This document shows positions 39,806-46,579 of a stretch of DNA of 64,000 nt, in pieces (positions within the stretch are counted from its first letter, which is position 1; the number at the start of each line of letters is the position of its first letter). Both the position numbers and the translations under genes were made by a program. This stretch comes from Paenibacillus spiritus (GTDB lineage: Bacteria; Bacillota; Bacilli; Paenibacillales; Paenibacillaceae). A model generated the notes under the pieces. The model saw only the letters and a program-made list of their open reading frames with translations. It was not told where the DNA came from and did not search any database. The DNA lies in contig NZ_VYKK01000004.1 in assembly GCF_008710135.1 (NCBI RefSeq), positions 496,001 to 560,000 on the forward strand, given 5' to 3'.

Positions 39806-39821
39806 TATAAAACGCTTACAT
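39806..39821. promoter_or_regulatory. Candidate cre (CcpA) site downstream of the lichenase 1 start point
   Basis: The minus-strand reading ATGTAAGCGTTTTATA fits the catabolite-responsive element consensus with about one mismatch. It begins about four bases after the predicted transcription start, a position where CcpA blocks elongation. None was seen at the other three glucan promoters. Confidence 0.6.
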
Positions 39822-39841
39822 TTTAAGGAGGAATGTTTCGG

Positions 39842-40564
39842 ATGACAAGGTTCAAACGGTTCGGCAGCGGTGCTCTTCTCCTGCTTCTTATTACGCTGAT
39901 GGCGGGTACCCCTTCCGCTTCGGCCGCTACTACCTTTTGGGAGCCCCTGACTTATTTTAATTCTTCCACCTGGCAGAAGGCGGACGGTTATTCCAACGGC
40001 GGCATGTTCAACTGCACCTGGCGGGCCAACAACATCTCGTTCACCAGCGGCGGACAGCTCCGGCTTGCATTGACCAGTTCAGCTTACAACAAATTCGACG
40101 GAGCCGAAATGCGGTCCGTGAACAAGTACGGGTACGGCAAATATGAAGTGAGCATGATGCCGGCCAAGAATACGGGCATTGTCTCCTCGTTCTTCACGTA
40201 CACCGGTCCTTCAGACGGAACGCCTTGGGATGAGATCGACATCGAGTTCCTGGGCAAGGACACCACCAAGGTGCAGTTCAACTATTATACCAACGGCGTC
40301 GGCAACCATGAGAAAATCGTCGATCTCGGCTTCGACGCCTCGAAGGGATATCATACGTATGCCTTCGACTGGCAGCCGGGCTCCATCAAATGGTATGTCG
40401 ACGGCGTGCTGAAGCACACGGCTACAAGCAATATTCCGTCCCATCCCGGTAAAATTATGATGAACCTCTGGAACGGCACCGGCGTTGATTCCTGGCTGGG
40501 CTCCTACAACGGCGCCAATCCGCTCTACGCTTACTACGATTGGGTCAAATTTACCGGCAACTGA
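39842..40564 (+). CDS. bglS: Secreted lichenase, GH16 endo-beta-1,3-1,4-glucanase
   Basis: A 240-residue secreted enzyme that hydrolyses mixed-linkage beta-glucan at 1,4 bonds next to 1,3 bonds. A signal peptide (about 1-28, ending ASA) is followed by a jelly-roll GH16 domain. The catalytic motif is DEIDIEFLG (nucleophile and acid/base Glu near residues 131 and 135). Other lichenase landmarks are ADGYSNGGMFNCTWRANN and IMMNLWNGTGVDSWLG. The ATG at 39842 has AAGGAGG ten bases upstream; the ATG nine bases earlier abuts the ribosome site. Regulated by the shared operator and a cre site. Confidence 0.95.
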   Translation: MTRFKRFGSGALLLLLITLMAGTPSASAATTFWEPLTYFNSSTWQKADGYSNGGMFNCTWRANNISFTSGGQLRLALTSSAYNKFDGAEMRSVNKYGYGKYEVSMMPAKNTGIVSSFFTYTGPSDGTPWDEIDIEFLGKDTTKVQFNYYTNGVGNHEKIVDLGFDASKGYHTYAFDWQPGSIKWYVDGVLKHTATSNIPSHPGKIMMNLWNGTGVDSWLGSYNGANPLYAYYDWVKFTGN

Positions 40565-40580
40565 TTTCTCCCTCTCCCGG

Positions 40581-40620
40581 GCTCCGGCTCTCGCCTAACG
40601 CGATAGCCGGAGCTTGTTGC
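40581..40620 (+). terminator. Terminator of lichenase 1
   Basis: GCTCCGGCTCTCGC pairs with GCGATAGCCGGAGC (one mismatch) around a short loop, followed by TTGTTGC. It isolates lichenase 1 from the operator of lichenase 2. Confidence 0.7.
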
Positions 40621-40644
40621 GTCGGCCCCTCCCATGTTCACAAT

Positions 40645-40700
40645 TTGTTATCCGTCTTGTCATCTTGGTATAGCGGCGGCGGATACCCGCTCCGTACAAT
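40645..40700 (+). promoter_or_regulatory. Glucan-locus operator and promoter of lichenase 2
   Basis: TTGTTAT (40645) and TTGGTAT (40665) have a 20-bp period. A -10 hexamer TACAAT (40695-40700) lies 23 bp after the second half-site. Confidence 0.75.
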
Positions 40701-40733
40701 GAAGACAAGAACAAACGCAGGAGGAGCAGATCT

Positions 40734-41471
40734 GTGAAGCGCAGCAAATGGATCCTGGCAGGGGCGGCCGCTCTGGGCGTGACCGCGGCCGTATGGGGAG
40801 CCGCCGAGCTTGCTCCCGCCTCTCCAACCGCCTCCGGGGGTTGGGAGGATTCTCTGGACGCTTACCGTCCGGATAAGTGGCACAAAGCCGACGGTTATTC
40901 CAACGGCAGCATGTTCGACTGTACCTGGAGAGCCGATAATGCAGCGTTTGCCGGAGACGGCTTGTTGACTCTGTCGCTGACGAAGGCGGCGGACGGCAGG
41001 CGCGACGGCGCCGAGTACCGTTCTTCCGGGAAGTATGGCTACGGACGTTACGAAGTCCGGATGAAGCCGGCGGCCAATCCGGGGATCGTATCTTCTTTCT
41101 TTACTTATACCGGTCCTTCGGAGGGCGAGCCCTGGGATGAGATTGATATCGAATTTCTCGGCAAGAACACGACGCAGGTTCAATTCAATTATTTTACCAA
41201 CGGAGAAGGCGGCCACGAGCATGTGGCGGATCTCGGCTTTGACGCCTCCCGGGAGTTTCACACCTACGGATTTCAGTGGAGCCGGGAGGCGATCACCTGG
41301 TATATTGACGGCAAGCCGGTCCATACCGCAACGGACAACCTTCCTTCTGCGCCGGGCCGGGTCATGATGAATCTCTGGAACGGGACAGGCGTCGATTCCT
41401 GGCTGGAACCGTATGACGGCCAGGCGCCGCTGTACGCATATTATGATTGGGTCCGGCATACCCCGGAATAA
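40734..41471 (+). CDS. Second GH16 lichenase, secreted or membrane-anchored
   Basis: A 245-residue paralogue of the preceding lichenase. The catalytic motif DEIDIEFLGKNTTQVQFNY (Glu near 135 and 139) and ADGYSNGSMFDCTWRADN are conserved. The N terminus is different: KRSKWILAGAAALGVTAAVWGAAELAPAS has a hydrophobic segment that could be cleaved or stay as a membrane anchor. The start is GTG at 40734 with AGGAGGAG upstream. It has its own operator and promoter, so the pair is a tandem duplication with separate but parallel control. Activity on mixed-linkage glucan is expected from the intact active site. Confidence 0.92.
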   Translation: MKRSKWILAGAAALGVTAAVWGAAELAPASPTASGGWEDSLDAYRPDKWHKADGYSNGSMFDCTWRADNAAFAGDGLLTLSLTKAADGRRDGAEYRSSGKYGYGRYEVRMKPAANPGIVSSFFTYTGPSEGEPWDEIDIEFLGKNTTQVQFNYFTNGEGGHEHVADLGFDASREFHTYGFQWSREAITWYIDGKPVHTATDNLPSAPGRVMMNLWNGTGVDSWLEPYDGQAPLYAYYDWVRHTPE

Positions 41472-41496
41472 CGAAGGGCAAATCCCTTTCGCATAC

Positions 41497-41527
41497 AAGA
41501 AACCGCCTTAAATTAAGGCGGTTTCTT
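41497..41527. terminator. Bidirectional terminator between lichenase 2 and the lone binding lipoprotein gene
   Basis: A perfect 15-bp inverted repeat (AAGAAACCGCCTTAA / TTAAGGCGGTTTCTT) around a single base, in the gap between two convergent genes. Confidence 0.85.
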
Positions 41528-41540
41528 GTCCCTGCGGCCG

Positions 41541-43118
41541 TCAGCGCTTCTCCTTGTCCCAGCGGTTGACTTCCCGCGTCATGGCGTCTCCGCCGTACTC
41601 GCGCCACTTGCCGACGAAGTCGTCAAACTCGCCGAGGCTGCCGTCTGCAAATATGATTCGCTGATACGTCTTCTGCTCCAGCTTGCGCAACAGTTCCCTG
41701 TCGGCTTCCATGGCCGGAATCGGCGGTCCGGTATACTGCTCCTTCCGGGAGGCGTCCTTCTGGCTCAGCAGCACCGGCGCAATATCCTTCGGAATCTCCT
41801 TGGTGACACGGGACGGAATCCGGGCCCCGTCGAAGGTCAGCGTGTAGGAGGCCACCCGAATTCCCCCAAGCGGGAGCGCGGAGGGCTCAATGCTGGGCTT
41901 GCCGTTCACCATCGTCCAATCGTATCCTTCTGCAAGTCCGTTCGCGAACTCGCCGGTAGACGTGGCGTAGGAGTCGAACAGGTAGTTCTGGTACGTGAAC
42001 AGAATCTCGGGATGCTTCATTCGCTTGTTGATAAGAATGGCTCCATTGACGGGCAGAGAGCCTCTTCGCTGCACCATTCCTCCGGGACCGGAAGGTATGG
42101 CCACGGGAACAACGGCCGACTTCGGGTCCTGGGCGGCGAGCTTCGACAGCGGCCAGCCTCTCATCCAGTAGGGACCGGCTATGATCCCCGCTTTGCCGGA
42201 GACAAAGAGATTGGCGGCCCCTTCTTCATCGAACCAGGCGCTGTCCATGGACACATATCCTTTCATCACCCAGTCCTTCATCTGTTCGATGCCCTTGCGG
42301 GCTGCCGGCTGGACGGAGCCGTACGCCAGCGAGCCGTCGGATTCGCGGTTCCATTGCTCGGGGACGATGCCGTAAGCGCCGAAGATCCAGCTGCTGTCTC
42401 CCATCCAGGTATTGGGTCCGTTCCGGAAGCTGACGGCCAGACCGAACGTATCCTTCTTCCCGTTGCCGTCCGGATCCCGGTTCGTGAAGGCATCCAGTAC
42501 CCGTTCCAGCTCGTCCATGGTTCGCGGGACGGGCAGGCTTAGCCGATTCAGCCAATCCTGACGAATCCAGAGAATCGGATCGGAGCTGTACTCATAATCC
42601 ATAATGGGGATGGCATACCGCTCTCCATTTCTCACAAAGGCATCCCAGGCGGAAGGATCTTCGGCCACCGCCTTCTTCCAGACCGGCGACGCATAGCGTT
42701 CGAACAGGCTGCCGACCTCCCGGAACTGACCGGAGCCGATCAGCTCCTGAATGACGTCGGCGTCCCGGGTTGTGACCACATCGGGCATATTGCCCTTGGC
42801 CAGCTCCAGACGAAGCTTGTTGGCGTAGGTCTCCGTTGTGCCGGAGATCGTCCACAAATAACGAATCCGGATGCCGAGCCGTTCTTCGGCCCACTCGGTG
42901 TGGACATTGTGCTCCAGGCTCTCGTCCTGCTTGAAGGTCAAATTGGGATTCACGGAACCGACCGTATACAGGTCTACAGGCGGATTGTACCGTCCCTGCT
43001 TCGCATCAAAGAGGATGTCCGTCTTGGCCGGTCCGGTTCCCGGCTCATCGGCATGGTTCCCCGGGGAACAGCTTGGCAGCATAAGCAGCATGGCAAGCAG
43101 CGCGATTCGATGTTTCAT
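41541..43118 (-). CDS. Lone extracellular solute-binding lipoprotein next to the two-component system
   Basis: A 525-residue substrate-binding lipoprotein (signal peptide and LPSC lipobox, Cys17) of the large type common with LplA/YtcQ systems. It has typical segments such as ANKLRLELAKGNMPDVV, YAIPIMDYEYSSDPILWIRQDWLNRL and the calcium-loop-like DPDGNGKKDTFGLA. No permease genes accompany it; it is divergent from the histidine kinase gene 108 bp away. It could feed the importer encoded at 49579-52922. It could instead present a glucan oligomer to the kinase as a sensory co-receptor, which its position favours. A 15-bp bidirectional terminator follows its stop. Confidence 0.88.
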   Translation of the reverse strand: MKHRIALLAMLLMLPSCSPGNHADEPGTGPAKTDILFDAKQGRYNPPVDLYTVGSVNPNLTFKQDESLEHNVHTEWAEERLGIRIRYLWTISGTTETYANKLRLELAKGNMPDVVTTRDADVIQELIGSGQFREVGSLFERYASPVWKKAVAEDPSAWDAFVRNGERYAIPIMDYEYSSDPILWIRQDWLNRLSLPVPRTMDELERVLDAFTNRDPDGNGKKDTFGLAVSFRNGPNTWMGDSSWIFGAYGIVPEQWNRESDGSLAYGSVQPAARKGIEQMKDWVMKGYVSMDSAWFDEEGAANLFVSGKAGIIAGPYWMRGWPLSKLAAQDPKSAVVPVAIPSGPGGMVQRRGSLPVNGAILINKRMKHPEILFTYQNYLFDSYATSTGEFANGLAEGYDWTMVNGKPSIEPSALPLGGIRVASYTLTFDGARIPSRVTKEIPKDIAPVLLSQKDASRKEQYTGPPIPAMEADRELLRKLEQKTYQRIIFADGSLGEFDDFVGKWREYGGDAMTREVNRWDKEKR

Positions 43119-43160
43119 GGTGTCTCCCGCTTTCTCACGATTTCTGAAAGAATTAAACCG

Positions 43161-43197
43161 ATTGTATCACAGGCCCTCTGCCGCCCTGTGATATAAT
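43161..43197. promoter_or_regulatory. Overlapping divergent extended -10 promoters with inverted repeat
   Basis: TATCACAGG (43165-43173) is the exact inverse of CCTGTGATA (43185-43193). Each arm supplies the TG of an extended -10: TGATATAAT rightward to the kinase gene (hexamer 43192-43197) and TGATACAAT leftward to the lipoprotein gene (hexamer 43161-43166). The two promoters overlap, so they may compete or share one regulator. The TTGGTAT operator is absent here. Confidence 0.6.
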
Positions 43198-43226
43198 TTT
43201 TTCATTATTATGCAAAGGATGATCCT

Positions 43227-44987
43227 ATGGCACGGCGGGCAAATCTGTTTGTCAAACTGGTAGCGCTTCTTCTTACGCTCATCTCTGTAACGCTGCTGTT
43301 CTACGGAAGGTCTTACCGCAGGGACGTCAGCGTCATTACGAACCAGATCAAGATTACCGACCTGAATCATCTGGAGTTCTTCGCCCAGCAGATGGACAAC
43401 AACATTAACCAGCTGGCCGGCAATATGTATGCGCTTCAGCGGGACCCGACGATCCGCGATTATGAGCATATTCGCCAGCTCGGGCATCTGGTCGATCCGA
43501 ATCAGACCAACCTTACCGTGTTGGAGAAGATCTCCCTCCAGACCGGCTCCAGCACCTGGGAGAATCAGATCGCCCTGTACAAGCCGCAGAGCGGCGAGAC
43601 GCTCGGTTCCGATTCGTCGATTCTCTTGGATTCCTCCATGCTGAACCGGCCGCTCCCGGAGAACTGGGAATACATCCGGTCGGCAGAAGGCGGGGATACG
43701 GCCGGATTTCAGCTGGTGCTGTCCGATCCCGCAGAGAGCCGCACCGATCCGAAGCAGGCCGAACTTCTCATGACGGTCTTTTTTCCGGTCTCCAATCTGG
43801 AGCGCATGTTCGAAACCTACCAGTCGCAAAACATCGGCGATACGTTTCTGTATCATCCCTATTTCGGCTTCATCCTTTCCCGGAACGCCGACCGGGACAA
43901 GGCCCGCCAGCTGTCCGCCGCGCTGCCGGAGGAGGGAACCCGGGAATCCTCAAAGATCGTCGCTTTGAGCGAAGGGCGTTATCTCGTCAGCTCCGTGTCT
44001 TCCTCCGCCATCGGCTGGAGAATCGTTCATTACTCGCCTCTGGAAGAGATCATTCAGCCGATCAAGGGCAGCCGGTATTCCTTTCTGACGGCCTCGATTC
44101 TTCTTCTTGCCATGAGCATGTTCTTCTCCCTGCACCTCTACAAGCAGGTTCAGAAGCCGGTCAGCCTGCTTCTTCGCTCTCTGAACCGGATGAAGGAAGG
44201 ACGCTGGTCCACACGCATCCATGTCCGGACGAATGCGGAATTCACGATGCTCAACGAGGAGTTCAACGACATGGCAGCGACGATTCAATCGCTGATCGAG
44301 CAGGTGTACCTGGAGCAGATCCGAGCCAAGGACGCGCATTTGAAACAATTGCAATCCCAGATCAACCCGCATTTTCTGTATAACTGCCTCTTCTTCATCA
44401 AGAGCAAGGCCGGCATCGGCGACACGGAAGCGGTGGAAGCCATGGCGCTGAGTCTCGGCGAGTATTACCGCTATATGACGAAACTCGACCATTCCCTGAC
44501 GACTCTCCGGGACGAGCTTCGGCTGCTGGAGAATTATCTGGCGATCCAGAACTTGCGCAAGCAGCGCATCCGCTATCATCTGGAGGTTCCGGAAGACATG
44601 CTTGGCCTGGAGATTCCGCGGCTGCTGATTCAGCCGGTGGTGGAGAACAGCATCATTCACGGCATCGAGAAGAAAATCGGCCAGGGCTGCATCCGGATCA
44701 GCGCCTGCCGGACCCGCGAAGCGATCCTCGTCACCGTAGAGGACAACGGTGCCGGCATGACCGACGAGGCGATCAGCCGGCTGTACGCCAGACTGAACGA
44801 TCCGGTCCGGGAAGACCGTCCGGACGAAGGCGGCTGCGGTCTCTGGAACGTCCAGCAGCGGCTGAAGCATCATTACGGCGAAGCCTCCGGACTAAGAATC
44901 GCTTCGGTGCCCGAGGGCGGACTGCAAATTACACTTCATATGGAACAACACAAGGAGGACCCTGATGCATCACATTCTGCTGGTTGA
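43227..44987 (+). CDS. Membrane sensor histidine kinase, YesM-like
   Basis: A 586-residue kinase of the LytS/YesM class. Two membrane helices (about 9-25 and 283-303) enclose an extracellular sensor domain of about 255 residues. HAMP (about 305-357), a His_kinase domain with QSQINPHFLYNCLFF (phosphoacceptor His near 382) and a HATPase (VVENSIIHGIEKKIG, DNGAGM, GCGLWNVQQRL) follow. It overlaps the response regulator gene by 23 bases. In Paenibacillus such pairs control neighbouring sugar uptake genes. The inducer here is probably a beta-glucan oligosaccharide, an inference from context. Confidence 0.92.
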   Translation: MARRANLFVKLVALLLTLISVTLLFYGRSYRRDVSVITNQIKITDLNHLEFFAQQMDNNINQLAGNMYALQRDPTIRDYEHIRQLGHLVDPNQTNLTVLEKISLQTGSSTWENQIALYKPQSGETLGSDSSILLDSSMLNRPLPENWEYIRSAEGGDTAGFQLVLSDPAESRTDPKQAELLMTVFFPVSNLERMFETYQSQNIGDTFLYHPYFGFILSRNADRDKARQLSAALPEEGTRESSKIVALSEGRYLVSSVSSSAIGWRIVHYSPLEEIIQPIKGSRYSFLTASILLLAMSMFFSLHLYKQVQKPVSLLLRSLNRMKEGRWSTRIHVRTNAEFTMLNEEFNDMAATIQSLIEQVYLEQIRAKDAHLKQLQSQINPHFLYNCLFFIKSKAGIGDTEAVEAMALSLGEYYRYMTKLDHSLTTLRDELRLLENYLAIQNLRKQRIRYHLEVPEDMLGLEIPRLLIQPVVENSIIHGIEKKIGQGCIRISACRTREAILVTVEDNGAGMTDEAISRLYARLNDPVREDRPDEGGCGLWNVQQRLKHHYGEASGLRIASVPEGGLQITLHMEQHKEDPDASHSAG

Positions 44988-46572
44988 CGACGAGCCTTAC
45001 GTGGTCGATGACTTGTCCATCTCCGTTAACTGGGGAGAACTGGGCTTTGAACAGGTTCATAAAGCCTACTCCGGGCGCGAAGCGCTGGAGATTCTTCAGC
45101 ACAATCCTGTCGATATTGTAGTGACGGATATCAATATGCCGGAAATGTCCGGTCTGGAGCTCATTGCGGCCATCCGCAGCCGCTGGAAGCCTACCCGGGT
45201 GGTCATGCTGACCGGATATGCCGAGTTCGAATACGCCCGCAAGGCGATTGAGGAGCAGGCCAGCGCCTATCTCCTGAAGCCGATCTCCAACGACGAGCTG
45301 ATCGAAGTGATCGGCCGTCTTCAGCAGGAGCTGCGCGAGGAATGGAGCTCGAAGGCTTCCTATCAGCGGACCCTGCAGACCTTCCGGGAGCATCTGCCGC
45401 TGCTTCGGGACCGTCTGCTGGGCGAGCTGCTTCAGGGACGCAAGCTTCCCTCCGCTCAGCTTGCCGAACGGCTGGAGCAGTTCGATCTGCCTCTGCGTCC
45501 CGGCCGCCCCGTCTGTCTGGCCGTGGTGCGGCCGGAAGAATTTTTCCGCAATCAGGACATGAACAGCATGCTGCTCTTCGAGTATGCGATTCTGAATATT
45601 GCGCATGAGCTTTTTCAGGACGGCTTCCATATCTGGTCCTGCAAGGATGTGCATGACTACCTCGTTATTCTGCTTCAGCCCCGGGCCGAAGAGGAAGAGA
45701 CGGGCGAATGGGAACGTCAGGTAACCCAGAGCGCGTATCAGCTTCAGAATCATGTCGGCATGCTGATGGGCGGAGGTCTCTCGGTCGTCACGACGGATTG
45801 GGGCAGCTTCCCCGGCCAGGTCTACAGCCTCTATCAATCCGCCATTTCCGCAATCCGGCAGCATATCGGCAGCGAGAAGGGCATTTATCTGAATGCCGCG
45901 AGCTCCGCTGGCGCTCCCCAGGTAGAAATCCTTCAGCCGCTCTATGAGCCTCCCATGCTGTTCCATATGTTCGAGGCCAACAACTGGGAAGGGATTCAGG
46001 CCAAGCTGGACGCCATTATTGGAGAGATGCAGCGCAATTCCGATCTCTCCCTGGAGCATATCCATGAAGTCCGGCTTCATCTGGAGACGGCCTTCTATTA
46101 CTTCGCCCACAAGAACAACCGGCTGCTCAGCGATATTGTCGGCAATCCGCTGCTGGAGCCCGCTTTGTTTCAGACCCCGGACAAGCTGGGGCAGTGGGCC
46201 GAGGCCATGATTGAACGGCTGCGGGATTATTTCGACTCCGAACGGCGCGACAACCGTCTGGGTCTGATACACCGGGTCCACGCCTATATCGACGCCAACC
46301 TGCATTACGTGTCGCTTCAGTCCATTGCCGACCATGTCGGGATGCATCCCGTGTATCTGTCCAAAATGTACAAGCTGGAGACAGGCAGGCGCATCAGCGA
46401 TTACATCAGCGGAGCGAAGATGGAAAAAGCGGCGTATCTGCTGACTCATACGCCGCTTAAAATATACGAGATTTCAGCCGAACTCGGCTATTCCAACGCC
46501 CACTACTTCATCAAGCTGTTCAAGGAGTACGCGGGAATGACGCCGCAGGATTTCCGCGACCGGGCGCTCTAG
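44965..46572 (+). CDS. Response regulator with AraC-type DNA-binding domain, YesN-like
   Basis: A 535-residue regulator. The receiver domain (1-120) starts HHILLVDDEPYVVDDL, has the phosphoacceptor Asp in VVTDINMPEMSG (near 55) and the Lys in YLLKPIS. A long middle region (about 130-420) has no recognised fold. The C-terminal AraC HTH pair (about 430-535) includes IADHVGMHPVYLSKMYKLETGRRISDYI-type helices (seen as IADHVGMHPVYLSKMYK) and ELGYSNAHYFIKLFKEYAG. It is translationally coupled to the kinase. It is the natural candidate for binding the four TTGGTAT operators of the locus, since AraC proteins bind direct repeats about two helical turns apart. Confidence 0.93.
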   Translation: MHHILLVDDEPYVVDDLSISVNWGELGFEQVHKAYSGREALEILQHNPVDIVVTDINMPEMSGLELIAAIRSRWKPTRVVMLTGYAEFEYARKAIEEQASAYLLKPISNDELIEVIGRLQQELREEWSSKASYQRTLQTFREHLPLLRDRLLGELLQGRKLPSAQLAERLEQFDLPLRPGRPVCLAVVRPEEFFRNQDMNSMLLFEYAILNIAHELFQDGFHIWSCKDVHDYLVILLQPRAEEEETGEWERQVTQSAYQLQNHVGMLMGGGLSVVTTDWGSFPGQVYSLYQSAISAIRQHIGSEKGIYLNAASSAGAPQVEILQPLYEPPMLFHMFEANNWEGIQAKLDAIIGEMQRNSDLSLEHIHEVRLHLETAFYYFAHKNNRLLSDIVGNPLLEPALFQTPDKLGQWAEAMIERLRDYFDSERRDNRLGLIHRVHAYIDANLHYVSLQSIADHVGMHPVYLSKMYKLETGRRISDYISGAKMEKAAYLLTHTPLKIYEISAELGYSNAHYFIKLFKEYAGMTPQDFRDRAL

Positions 46573-46579
46573 CGCCCGG
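46560..46579. repeat. Palindrome spanning the interleaved stop codons of two convergent genes
   Basis: CCGGGCGCT and AGCGCCCGG flank two bases. The TAG of the response regulator (46570-46572) and the TAG of the phosphorylase (46569-46571, minus) lie inside it. There is no T-run, so termination function is uncertain. Confidence 0.7.
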
